From NCBI RefSeq assembly GCF_001636295.1, contig NZ_CP014209.1:2914001-2978000 (forward strand): a stretch of DNA of 64,000 nucleotides, written 5' to 3'. The notes under the pieces are model-generated. The model was not told the origin of the DNA. It saw only the letters and a program-made list of their open reading frames with translations, and searched no databases. Numbering within the stretch: the first letter of the stretch is position 1; every line of letters begins with the position of its first letter. The position numbers were made by a program, and so were the translations under genes. Origin of the DNA: Isoptericola dokdonensis DS-3 (GTDB lineage Bacteria > Actinomycetota > Actinomycetes > Actinomycetales > Cellulomonadaceae). This document shows positions 15,536 through 25,763 of this stretch, piece after piece.

Positions 15536-15556
15536 CCTGCACCTCGGTGCTCGATG

Positions 15557-15628
15557 GATCGGTTCGGTCGACCGTCACCGGTTCGGTCGTCCGGACGACC
15601 GAACCGGTGACGACCGACCGAACCGATC
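15557..15628. terminator. 72-bp palindrome, CACCGGTTCGGTCG family
   Basis: Two 36-base halves are complementary apart from a three-base internal mismatch, with no loop at the centre (GTCGTCC/GGACGAC). Each arm has GGTTCGGTCG twice. It begins four bases past the nadE stop (15633) on the minus strand and likely terminates nadE. The inner TCACCGGTTCGGTCGTC is identical to that at 3968-4029. Confidence 0.88.
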
Positions 15629-15632
15629 AGGT

Positions 15633-17681
<2,049 letters not shown>

Positions 17682-17739
17682 ACCCCGAGTCTGCCCGACG
17701 ACGGCCCTGCCGCGTTCGCCGGACGTCGTACCCCGGCGC

Positions 17740-17745
17740 TAGGGT
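17740..17745 (+). promoter_or_regulatory. -10 element, leaderless promoter of the CopC-domain gene
   Basis: TAGGGT is followed by seven bases and GTG at 17753. No ribosome-binding site is present. Confidence 0.65.
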
Positions 17746-17752
17746 CGCCTGC

Positions 17753-18496
17753 GTGGCGCAGAAACCCGCGGGTCCCGACCCCCGCTCCCAGCAGCCCTCC
17801 CGTCCCGCGGACGAGGAGTGGACGCCCGTCGTCCGCACCGGTCGGCGGCGTGCGGTGGCGCTGGTCGTCGTGCTGTCGATGGTGCTCGCGCTCGTCGGCG
17901 GGACGGTCGTGTCGATCCTCTCGGCCGGGTCCGCCAGCGCCCACGACCAGCTCGTCGGCTCCGACCCGAAGGACGGCGCCGAGCTCGAGGAGCCGGTGAC
18001 GTCGGTCACCCTGGAGTACAGCGCCGAGATCATCGCGGACGGCACGCAGGTGCGCGCCACGACGCCGGACGGCGAGGTGGACGCCGACGTCACGGTGGAC
18101 GGCACCGACGTCGTGGTCGACCTCGGCGAGCAGACGTCGGGCGGCGAGTACGACCTCGCCTGGCGGGTCGTGTCCTCCGACGGGCACCCGATCGAGGGCG
18201 AGCTCTCCTGGACCGTCGCCGACCAGCCCGAGCCCACGCCCTCCGACGAGGCCACGCCCTCCGACGAGCCGTCCGAGACCGCTGAGAGCCCCGAGGCCGC
18301 CGCGTCGGACGCCGCGGCCGAGCCGGCGCCGTCGTCGAGCCCGGCGCAGTCCACGGACGACGACGGGTCGATCCCGCTGCTCTACGGCGCCGCCCTCGTG
18401 GCGATCATCGGCGTCGCGCTCGCCCTGCTCGTGCGCTCGCGCCGCCGCCTGCACGACCAGGCCGGACCCGGCCCGGAGGGGGCTCCCGAAGACTGA
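17753..18496 (+). CDS. CopC-domain membrane-anchored protein
   Basis: The 247-residue protein is exported and tethered at both ends: an N-terminal hydrophobic segment (VALVVVLSMVLALVGGTVVS) ending in ASAHDQLVGSDPKDG, a CopC beta-sandwich (about 60-155; ending SSDGHPIEGELSWTV), a Pro/Ser/Glu/Ala-rich linker and a C-terminal helix (LLYGAALVAIIGVALALLV) with a basic tail. The histidine after the signal peptide (AHD) and that in DGHP are the usual Cu(II) ligands of CopC. It probably binds copper outside the membrane; no CopD partner is adjacent. The gene has a TAGGGT leaderless promoter. Confidence 0.9.
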   Translation: MAQKPAGPDPRSQQPSRPADEEWTPVVRTGRRRAVALVVVLSMVLALVGGTVVSILSAGSASAHDQLVGSDPKDGAELEEPVTSVTLEYSAEIIADGTQVRATTPDGEVDADVTVDGTDVVVDLGEQTSGGEYDLAWRVVSSDGHPIEGELSWTVADQPEPTPSDEATPSDEPSETAESPEAAASDAAAEPAPSSSPAQSTDDDGSIPLLYGAALVAIIGVALALLVRSRRRLHDQAGPGPEGAPED

Positions 18497-18603
18497 ACCG
18501 ACGTCCGCGGGGCGCGCCGACGCGCCGAGAAGTCGCAGAAACCCGCGGATGTTCCATAGTGTGTTCCCGGTCCTCCGGTTCATCCGGTCCGACCGTGAAC
18601 GTG

Positions 18604-18627
18604 ACGGCGTGCGCGACCGCACGCCGT
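18604..18627 (+). promoter_or_regulatory. hairpin in the 5' leader of the HU gene
   Basis: A perfect 10-bp stem, ACGGCGTGCG and its complement around CGAC, ends five bases before the GGAGAAGG ribosome-binding region of the HU gene. A candidate -10 (CATAGT/TAGTGT, about 18555-18562) would place the hairpin inside the mRNA leader. It could modulate translation or bind HU; this is inference. Confidence 0.55.
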
Positions 18628-18647
18628 GATCCGGAGAAGGGATGCTC

Positions 18648-18929
18648 ATGTCGCTCAACAAGTCCGAGCTCGCCTCGGCCATCGCCGCCAAGGCCGGTCT
18701 GACCAAGTCGGACTCCGAGGCTGCGCTCAACGCCCTGCAGGAGGTCCTCGTCGAGTCGCTGGGCAAGGGCGAGGCCGTGAAGATCACGGGTCTGCTCTCG
18801 GTGGAGCGCGTCGAGCGCGCCGCTCGCACCGGCCGCAACCCGCGCACCGGCGAGGAGATCCAGATCCCGGCCGGCTACGGCGTGAAGATCAGCGCCGGCT
18901 CGCTGCTGAAGAAGGCCGTCTCGGCCTGA
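18648..18929 (+). CDS. hup: HU-family nucleoid protein, short form
   Basis: A 93-residue HU protein that bends DNA and compacts the nucleoid. It contains the family's dimerisation helices (MSLNKSELASAIAAKAGLTK) and the DNA-arm segment RTGRNPRTGEEIQIP with the intercalating proline. There is no lysine tail, unlike the second HU in this window. I chose the ATG at 18648, which has GAAGGG six bases upstream; an ATG two codons earlier is also possible. It is monocistronic, bounded by a leader hairpin and a terminator. Confidence 0.95.
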   Translation: MSLNKSELASAIAAKAGLTKSDSEAALNALQEVLVESLGKGEAVKITGLLSVERVERAARTGRNPRTGEEIQIPAGYGVKISAGSLLKKAVSA

Positions 18930-18947
18930 CGCCTCGCGCGAACCCAC

Positions 18948-18987
18948 GAGGGCCCGTCGTCCACCCCGGTGGACGGCGGGCCCTCGC
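18948..18987. terminator. bidirectional terminator hairpin after HU
   Basis: CGAGGGCCCG-T-CGTCCACC pairs with GGTGGACG-G-CGGGCCCTCG across a short CC centre, giving a 19-bp stem with one internal mismatch. It separates HU from the convergent membrane protein gene. Confidence 0.85.
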
Positions 18988-19001
18988 GTCGTCCTGGCGG
19001 C

Positions 19002-21821
19002 CTACAGGTCGCCCTTGCGCTCCAGGTAGCGCATCGCCGCCCAGCCGAAGGGGACGCGCCCCCAGTAGGTGACGAGGCGGAACAGGATGGTCGTCGACAG
19101 GGCGATGGAGGCCGGCATGCCCGCGGCGGTGAGGCCGGCGGTGAGGGCGGCCTCGACGCCGCCGAGGCCGCCGGGGGTGGGGACGAGCGCGCCGAGCGCG
19201 TTGCCGACGAGATAGACGACGGCGACGTCGATGAGGTTGAGCGACTGCCCGAACGCGGCGAGCGCGGCGTCGAACGCCAGCACGTAGCCGAGCGACATGA
19301 CGACGTTGCCGCCCAGGCCGAGGGCGAGGCGGGCGGGCTGTCCGAGCATCTGGGAGAGGCGCGGCCACACCTGCTCCAGGGTGGGGCGGGCCTTCTCCCA
19401 CACCCAGCGCCGGATGGCGGGGACGAGGAGGGTCGCGACGACGGCGACGGCGACGCCCGCGATGGTGAGCAGCACGGTGATGGACGGCAGCTCGATGAGG
19501 CCGCCGGAGCCGGTGAAGATCGACAGGACGACGAGCAGCAGGACGGTGACGGCGAACTGGGACACCTGGACGAGGGCGACGGTGGCGACGGCCATGGGGG
19601 TGGCGACGCCGCGCCGGGTGAGCATCCGCAGGTTGAGGGCGGCGGGCCCGATGCCGGCGGGGGCGGCCAGGGACACGAAGGAGCCGGCCATCTGGGTGAG
19701 GGTGGCGCGGACCAGGGGGAGGCGTTCGGGGGAGAACGCGACGAACGTCAGGGCGGCGCCGAACCAGGTGACCGCGCCGAGGAGGAACGACGCCACGACC
19801 CACCACGGGTTCGCGGCCTGGAGCGCCGCGGTGATCTCGTCGAGGTTCATCGTCGTGACGAGCGCCGTGACGACGACGATCGACAGGGCGAGCATGACGA
19901 CGGTGCGGGCGCCGAACCGGGTGATGCGCTGCGGCTGGACGTCGACCTCGGGCATGCGGGCGACGAGGGCCTCGCGCAGCGCGTCGATGAGTCCCTTGTG
20001 CTCGCGGACGGCGACGCGGGTGGTGGTCGGCAGGGCGATGGACTGCAGGAGGGGTCCGACGCCGACGACGTCCTCGTCGGGCAGGGCGCGCACGGCGGAC
20101 GCGACGGACCGTTCGGCGCCGACGCGCAGGGCGAGCAGGGCGAGCATCTGGGTGAGGTCGAGGCGGCGGCCGAGCGCGGCGGAGGCGATCTCGCCCTGGT
20201 CCCAGCCGGTGAGCAGGACGGACGGGGCGGGGCCGTCGGCGTTCTCGACGAGGAGGACGTCGGGGGTGAGGGCGTGGTGGGTGAGCCCGGCGGCGTGGGC
20301 GCGACGCAGCTGCTCCCAGGCGGCGGCGAGGATCCGGTCGCCGCGGTCGCCGGTGAGCGCGTCGTCGGGCAGGTCGCGCCAGGAGACGGCGGCCGACACG
20401 TGCTCGGTGACCAGCACGATGGAGTCGGCGGCCTCGCCGACACCGAGGAGCCGGGGGGTGCGCACCCCGGCGGCGCTGGCGGCGTAGGTGAGCAGCGCGT
20501 TGCGCTCCGCGACGGCCTTGAGCGACACCTGGGTGCGGCCCTCGAGGCCGCGCAGCCGCAGGGAGCGCCACAGGCGGGTGACCATGCCGACGACGTGCCG
20601 GTCACCGTCGAGGACGACGACGTCGCGGCGGGTGCCGTCGCCGGTGAACATGGCGTAGACGCGGGTGTCGCCGGCGCGGGTGAGGGCGACGGTCGCGGGG
20701 TCGGCGAGGGTCTCGGGCGCCGGCAGGTCGCGGTCGCGGCCGCCGAGGCGGGCGCGCTGGCGCAGCAGGGCGCGCAGGGTGGTGCGTCCGGTGACCTCGC
20801 CGGCGGCGTCGACGTGGGTGACGATCTCGTCGTCGAGGGCGTGCCCGTTGCTGCCGTGGGAGGCGTCCGCCGTCGTGCCGTCGTCCGCGGTGGCGGTCGT
20901 CGCGTCGTCCGGCGCGCCCGGGTCGGGTGCGGGGTCGTCCGCGCCGACGTCGGCGGCGGCGGACACGCCGCGCACCCGCACGAGCGCGGTGGGCCGGAAC
21001 CCGGCGCGGCGGACGGCGGTGACGAGCTCGCCGCCGTAGGCGCGCTCGGAGCGGACCCCGGACACGTACTGGACGGTCTGCCCGGCGAGGCGGCCGAGCA
21101 GCAGCGCGACGAGCACGCCCGGCAGGGAGGCCTGCCCGGTGATGAGGGCGATGACGAGCGCGAGGTAGAGGACGTTCCACGACCAGCGGACGCTGCGGCG
21201 CCGGGTGCGGGGCCCGGCGGTGATGAGCAGCCCGGCGATCGCGGCGACGTACCCGGGCACGGTGATGGTCCACACGCCGTCGCGCAGCACGGACAGGGTC
21301 CGCACGAGGTCCTCGCTGCCGAGCCAGTCGAGCAGCAGCACGGCGACGACGGCGAGGACGAGGCCGAGCGTGGCGGCCAGGATGGACTCGACGACCTGGC
21401 GTCCGAGCCGCCGGACCCCGAGCTCGACGAGCACGACGACGGGCACGAACAGGGTGACGAGGCCTTCGAGCAGCGCCACCGGGATGAACAGGAGCTGCCC
21501 GACGAGGGTGTTGAACTCGCGGACGTCGGCGGTGACGCCCTCGGTGGTGCCGTGCGCGACGACGGACAGGGCGAGCACCAGGGCGATGCCCAGGACGCTG
21601 ACGACGATGCCGAGCAGCGCGGACGGCTTGCGCAGCCGCTGCTCGGGGGTGTCGACGACGCGGACGAGCCCGGCGTCGTCGTCGCTGGCGGTGCTGCCGA
21701 GGAACAGGGCGCGCAGCGCGCCGGTCGGGGGGCGGGGCCCGTCGCCGGCGAAGGATCCGACCTCGTGCACGGTGCCCGTCGCGCCGTCGCCGGCGGCGGC
21801 CTCTCCGGTCGGTCGGGACAT
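19002..21821 (-). CDS. lysylphosphatidylglycerol synthase/flippase-type (UPF0104) membrane protein with kinase-like domain
   Basis: A 939-residue membrane protein in three parts. Residues about 65-230 hold several transmembrane helices (LLGIVVSVLGIALVLALSVV and following). About 350-600 is a soluble region resembling a degenerate protein/aminoglycoside kinase lobe (VSLKAVAERNALLTYAAS, LRRAHAAGLTHHALTPDVLL, LLTGWDQGEI): the catalytic HxDxxxxN reads HHALTPDVLL, so activity is doubtful. About 625-935 is the UPF0104/TIGR00374 flippase-like bundle found in MprF N-domains (PAPGIGPAALNLR-like LAAPAGIGPAALN, LVPTPGGLGGVEA). No MprF C-terminal aminoacyl-transfer domain is present. It may move or sense a lipid or polyprenyl-linked substrate. 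Confidence 0.82.
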   Translation of the reverse strand: MSRPTGEAAAGDGATGTVHEVGSFAGDGPRPPTGALRALFLGSTASDDDAGLVRVVDTPEQRLRKPSALLGIVVSVLGIALVLALSVVAHGTTEGVTADVREFNTLVGQLLFIPVALLEGLVTLFVPVVVLVELGVRRLGRQVVESILAATLGLVLAVVAVLLLDWLGSEDLVRTLSVLRDGVWTITVPGYVAAIAGLLITAGPRTRRRSVRWSWNVLYLALVIALITGQASLPGVLVALLLGRLAGQTVQYVSGVRSERAYGGELVTAVRRAGFRPTALVRVRGVSAAADVGADDPAPDPGAPDDATTATADDGTTADASHGSNGHALDDEIVTHVDAAGEVTGRTTLRALLRQRARLGGRDRDLPAPETLADPATVALTRAGDTRVYAMFTGDGTRRDVVVLDGDRHVVGMVTRLWRSLRLRGLEGRTQVSLKAVAERNALLTYAASAAGVRTPRLLGVGEAADSIVLVTEHVSAAVSWRDLPDDALTGDRGDRILAAAWEQLRRAHAAGLTHHALTPDVLLVENADGPAPSVLLTGWDQGEIASAALGRRLDLTQMLALLALRVGAERSVASAVRALPDEDVVGVGPLLQSIALPTTTRVAVREHKGLIDALREALVARMPEVDVQPQRITRFGARTVVMLALSIVVVTALVTTMNLDEITAALQAANPWWVVASFLLGAVTWFGAALTFVAFSPERLPLVRATLTQMAGSFVSLAAPAGIGPAALNLRMLTRRGVATPMAVATVALVQVSQFAVTVLLLVVLSIFTGSGGLIELPSITVLLTIAGVAVAVVATLLVPAIRRWVWEKARPTLEQVWPRLSQMLGQPARLALGLGGNVVMSLGYVLAFDAALAAFGQSLNLIDVAVVYLVGNALGALVPTPGGLGGVEAALTAGLTAAGMPASIALSTTILFRLVTYWGRVPFGWAAMRYLERKGDL

Positions 21822-21906
21822 GCACGCGAGTCTAGGTCGCGGTGCCCGGTCGAGCCCGGGAAAAACGCCACGCCATGGCGGGGATCACCGGGACAAGACG
21901 CACGAA

Positions 21907-21960
21907 TGTGACCTGCCGGACACAGTTGCCTAGTATAACGATCGCGACTGTGACCTGGCC
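21907..21960 (+). promoter_or_regulatory. dpp operon promoter with bracketing direct repeats
   Basis: TGTGACCTGCC (21907-21917) and TGTGACCTGGCC (21949-21960) are direct repeats with starts 42 bp apart, four helical turns. Between them is TAGTATAAC (21931-21939), the only AT-rich stretch here. TGTGAC at 21907 lies 18 bases from TAGTAT and may act as the -35. The repeats could bind one regulator on the same DNA face. Confidence 0.5.
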
Positions 21961-21999
21961 CACGGTGATCCCGGGGCCGCATCGAGGAGGGGGACACCC

Positions 22000-23655
22000 A
22001 TGAGGACGATCCGAGGCGCGCGACGATCCGTCGCGACGGCGGCGGGGGCGGCGGCGCTGGTGCTGGTGCTCACGGCCTGCGGCGCGGGCGGCGACGACAC
22101 CGGCGAGTCCGGCGAGGCGTCGGGCGAGGGTGGTGCGGCCACGTCGCTGACCATCGGCACGACCGACAAGATCACCACGATCGACCCCGCGGGCTCCTAC
22201 GACAACGGCTCGTTCGCCGTGATGAACCAGGTCTACCCGTTCCTCATGAACACGCCGTACGGCAGCCCCGACGTCGAGCCGGACATCGCCGAGTCCGCCG
22301 AGTTCACCGCGCCGACCGAGTACACGGTCACGCTCAAGCCGGGCCTGAAGTGGGCCAACGGCAACGACCTCACGGCGTCCGACGTCAAGTTCTCCTTCGA
22401 CCGGCAGCTCGCCATCGCGGACCCGAACGGCCCGTCGTCGCTGCTGTACAACCTGGACTCCACCGAGGTCGTGGACGACACCACCGTCGTGTTCCACCTC
22501 AAGCAGCCGGACGACCAGGTGTTCCCGCAGATCCTGTCGTCGCCCGTCGGGCCGATCGTCGACGAGGACGTCTTCGCCGCCGACGCGCTGACCCCGGACA
22601 CCGAGATCGTCGACGGCCAGGCGTTCGCCGGCCAGTACACGATCACGAGCTACACGCTCAACGAGCTGGTCACCTACGAGGCGTACGAGGGCTACCAGGG
22701 CCTGCTCGGTGCCGCGAAGACCCCCGAGGTCAACGTCTCCTACTTCGCCGACGCCTCCAACCTCAAGCTCGAGGTGCAGCAGGGCTCCGTCGACGTCGCG
22801 TTCCGCTCGCTGTCCGCGACCGACGTCGAGGACCTCCAGGGCGACGAGAACGTCAAGGTCGTCGAGGGCCCCGGCGGCGAGATCCGCTACGTCGTCTTCA
22901 ACTTCGACACCCAGCCGTACGGCGCCGCGCAGCCCGACGCCGACGAGGCCAAGGCGCTCGCCGTCCGCCAGGCGGTCGCGCACCTCATCGACCGCGAGGC
23001 GATCTCCGAGCAGGTCTACAAGGGCACGTACACGCCGCTGTACTCCTACGTCCCGGCGGGCCTGACCGGCGCCACCGAGTCCCTCAAGGAGATGTACGGC
23101 GACGGCGCGGGCGGCCCCGACGCCGCGGCCGCCGAGCAGGCGCTCGCGGACGCGGGCGTCGAGACGCCGGTGCAGCTCGGCCTGCAGTACTCGAACGACC
23201 ACTACGGCCCCTCCTCGGGCGACGAGTACGCGCTCATCAAGGACCAGCTCGAGTCGTCGGGCCTGTTCACCGTGGACCTGCAGACCACCGAGTGGGTGCA
23301 GTACAGCGAGGACCGCACCGCCGACGTCTACCCGGCCTACCAGCTCGGCTGGTTCCCGGACTACTCGGACGCCGACAACTACCTGACGCCGTTCTTCCTC
23401 ACGGAGAACTTCCTCGGCAACCACTACTCGAACCCGGCTGTGGACGAGCTCATCACCACCCAGGGCGTCACGGCCGACCCGGCCGAGCGCACCGCCGTCA
23501 TCGAGGAGATCCAGGACACCGTCGCGGCCGACCTGTCGACCGTGCCGTACCTCCAGGGCGCCCAGGTCGCCGTGGTCGGGTCCACCGTCGAGGGCGCCGA
23601 GGACACGCTCGACGCGTCGTTCAAGTTCCGCTACGCGGCGCTGACCAAGGGCTGA
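22000..23655 (+). CDS. dppA: peptide/nickel-type ABC transporter substrate-binding lipoprotein
   Basis: A 551-residue family 5 solute-binding lipoprotein, first gene of a complete import operon. The lipobox is LVLTAC near residue 27. Family features include TLKPGLKWANGNDLTASDVKF, VRQAVAHLIDREAISEQVY and an Asp/Tyr-rich C-terminal lobe (YQLGWFPDYSDADNYLTPF). It captures short peptides or similar oligomers outside the membrane and delivers them to DppBC. The precise ligand is unknown. GAGGAGGGGG precedes the ATG, the strongest ribosome-binding site in this part of the window, consistent with the binding protein being made in excess. Confidence 0.93.
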   Translation: MRTIRGARRSVATAAGAAALVLVLTACGAGGDDTGESGEASGEGGAATSLTIGTTDKITTIDPAGSYDNGSFAVMNQVYPFLMNTPYGSPDVEPDIAESAEFTAPTEYTVTLKPGLKWANGNDLTASDVKFSFDRQLAIADPNGPSSLLYNLDSTEVVDDTTVVFHLKQPDDQVFPQILSSPVGPIVDEDVFAADALTPDTEIVDGQAFAGQYTITSYTLNELVTYEAYEGYQGLLGAAKTPEVNVSYFADASNLKLEVQQGSVDVAFRSLSATDVEDLQGDENVKVVEGPGGEIRYVVFNFDTQPYGAAQPDADEAKALAVRQAVAHLIDREAISEQVYKGTYTPLYSYVPAGLTGATESLKEMYGDGAGGPDAAAAEQALADAGVETPVQLGLQYSNDHYGPSSGDEYALIKDQLESSGLFTVDLQTTEWVQYSEDRTADVYPAYQLGWFPDYSDADNYLTPFFLTENFLGNHYSNPAVDELITTQGVTADPAERTAVIEEIQDTVAADLSTVPYLQGAQVAVVGSTVEGAEDTLDASFKFRYAALTKG

Positions 23656-23670
23656 TCGGAGCCTCTCGCA

Positions 23671-24714
23671 GTGTCTGCCGCACCGGCAGCAGGGAGCGCA
23701 CTGGGACGGTACGTCCTGGTGCGCTTCCTGCTGATCGTCCCCACCGTGCTCATCCTGGTCACCACCGTGTTCGTGCTCATGCGCGCCACCGGTGACCCCA
23801 TCACGGCCGCCCTCGGCGGTCGTCTCACGCCCGACCAGCTCGCCGAGCGCATCCATGCGGCCGGGTACGACCGACCGATCCTGGAGCAGTACCTCGAGTA
23901 CCTCGGCGGCATCCTCACCGGCGACTTCGGCACCACCATCAGCGACAACCGCCCCGTCACCGAGGTGCTGACCACCTACGGCGCGGCGACGCTCGAGCTC
24001 AGCCTGTACGCCGTCCTCGTCGCCGTCGTGCTGGGCGTCCCGTTCGGCATGATCGCCGCGTACCGACGCGACCGCTGGCCCGACGCCGTGCTGCGGCTCA
24101 CCGCGATCCTCGCGTACGCGACACCCGTGTTCTTCGCGGGCCTGCTGCTCAAGCTCGTGTTCTCCGTGTGGCTCGGCTGGTTCCCCGTCGCGGGCCGCGT
24201 GTCCACCGCCGGGGAGATCGAGATGCGCAAGGCCGGCGCCGACTCCGGGTTCATGCTCGTCGACGCGTTCGCCACCGGCGACCCCGCCGTCGTGCTGGAC
24301 GTGCTGTCGCACGCGTTCCTGCCGGCGATGGCGCTGGGCCTGCTCACGGCAGGGGTGTTCCTGCGGCTCGTGCGCACCAACATGATCGGCACGCTCGGCA
24401 CCGAGTACGTCGACGCCGCCCGCTCCCGCGGGGTGCGCGAACGACGCCTCGTCACCGCGCACGCCTGGCGGCCCGCCCTCATCCCGATCGTCACCGTCGC
24501 CGGCATGCAGATCGCCATGCTGCTCGTCGGTGCGGTCCTCACCGAGACCACGTTCGAGTGGCGCGGCCTCGGTTTCCAGCTGTCCGAGTACCTGCAGGCG
24601 CGCGACTTCGTCGCCGTGCAGGGCATCGTCGTGGTGATGGCCGTCGTGGTCGCGGTGACGAACTTCCTCGTCGACGTGTTCGCCGCGCTCGTCGACCCGA
24701 GGGTGAGGTACTGA
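23671..24714 (+). CDS. dppB: peptide ABC transporter permease, DppB type
   Basis: A 347-residue inner-membrane permease with the DppB-type N-terminus (RYVLVRFLLIVPTVLILVTT), six predicted helices and the cytoplasmic EAA loop YVDAARSRGVRERRLVTAHA, which contacts the ATPase. Family length and order are normal. It starts with GTG 15 bases after dppA. Its TGA shares one base with the ATG of dppC. Confidence 0.94.
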   Translation: MSAAPAAGSALGRYVLVRFLLIVPTVLILVTTVFVLMRATGDPITAALGGRLTPDQLAERIHAAGYDRPILEQYLEYLGGILTGDFGTTISDNRPVTEVLTTYGAATLELSLYAVLVAVVLGVPFGMIAAYRRDRWPDAVLRLTAILAYATPVFFAGLLLKLVFSVWLGWFPVAGRVSTAGEIEMRKAGADSGFMLVDAFATGDPAVVLDVLSHAFLPAMALGLLTAGVFLRLVRTNMIGTLGTEYVDAARSRGVRERRLVTAHAWRPALIPIVTVAGMQIAMLLVGAVLTETTFEWRGLGFQLSEYLQARDFVAVQGIVVVMAVVVAVTNFLVDVFAALVDPRVRY

Positions 24715-25763
24715 TGAGCGCCCCCGAGATCGTCCCCGTCGGCACCGCCGGCGCCCGGCCCGAGCACCTGCGCGGCCGCGGCGCCCGGTTCCGGCGGCTG
24801 CCCGTCGTCCGCCAGGTCCGCCAGAGCGTCGGCCTCCAGCGCGGCATGCTGGTCGCCGGCCTCGTGCTGTGCGCCGTGTTCGTGCTGGTCGCCGCCGGCG
24901 CGGACCTCCTCGCGCCCTACGGCTGGTCCCAGCTGCGCGACTCCGAGGCCGCGTTCGGCGCCCAGCAGCCGCCGTCGGCCGAGCACTGGTTCGGCACCAC
25001 CGTCGGCGGCTACGACGTCCTGTCCCGCGTGATCTGGGGTGCCCGGACCGCGCTGCTCGTCGTCGTCGTCGCGGTCGCCGCGTCCCTCGTGGTGGGCGTG
25101 CTGCTCGGGCTCGTGTCCGGCTACTTCGGCGGCTGGCTCGACCGCGTGCTCGTGCTCGTCGCCGACGCGATCTACGCGTTCCCGTCGCTGCTGCTCGCCA
25201 TCCTGCTCGCCATCGTCATCTCCGGCGGGCAGTCCAGCATGTGGGGCGGCATCCTCGCCGCCGCGCTGTCCATCACCGTGGTGTTCGTGCCGCAGTACTT
25301 CCGGGTGGTACGCGCCGAGGTGGTGCGCGTCAAGGCGGAGGCGTTCGTCGACGCCGCGCGCGTCCTCGGCACCCCCCACCGCCGCATCATGACCCGCCAC
25401 GTGCTGCGCAACTCCGTGCGCACGCTGCCGCTCATCGTGACGCTCAACGCCTCGGAGGCGATCCTCACGCTCGCCGGGCTCGGGTTCCTCGGGTTCGGCA
25501 TCGAGCCGACGGCGGCCGCCGAGTGGGGCTACGACCTCCAGCGCGCCGTCGCGGACGTCACCAGCGGCATCTGGTGGACCGCCCTGTTCCCCGGCCTCGC
25601 CATCGTGCTCGCCGCGATCGGCATGACCCTCGTCGGGGAGTCGCTCAACGACCTGGCCGACCCGCGCCTGCGCACCCGCGCACGGTCCGGCACCGTCACC
25701 GGCGCCGTGGCCGCCACCTCCGTGGTGTCCGCGCAGTCCGACGCCCGCAAGGAGGACGCATGA
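24714..25763 (+). CDS. dppC: peptide ABC transporter permease, DppC type
   Basis: The 349-residue second permease has the OppC N-terminal helix (GMLVAGLVLCAVFVLVAAGA), the segment APYGWSQLRD, HWFGTTVGGYDVLSRVIWGA typical of DppC, and the EAA loop FVDAARVLGTPHRRIMTRHV. It forms the channel together with DppB. The start overlaps the dppB stop (TGATG) and the stop overlaps the next ATG by four bases (ATGA), so the operon is tightly coupled. Confidence 0.94.
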   Translation: MSAPEIVPVGTAGARPEHLRGRGARFRRLPVVRQVRQSVGLQRGMLVAGLVLCAVFVLVAAGADLLAPYGWSQLRDSEAAFGAQQPPSAEHWFGTTVGGYDVLSRVIWGARTALLVVVVAVAASLVVGVLLGLVSGYFGGWLDRVLVLVADAIYAFPSLLLAILLAIVISGGQSSMWGGILAAALSITVVFVPQYFRVVRAEVVRVKAEAFVDAARVLGTPHRRIMTRHVLRNSVRTLPLIVTLNASEAILTLAGLGFLGFGIEPTAAAEWGYDLQRAVADVTSGIWWTALFPGLAIVLAAIGMTLVGESLNDLADPRLRTRARSGTVTGAVAATSVVSAQSDARKEDA

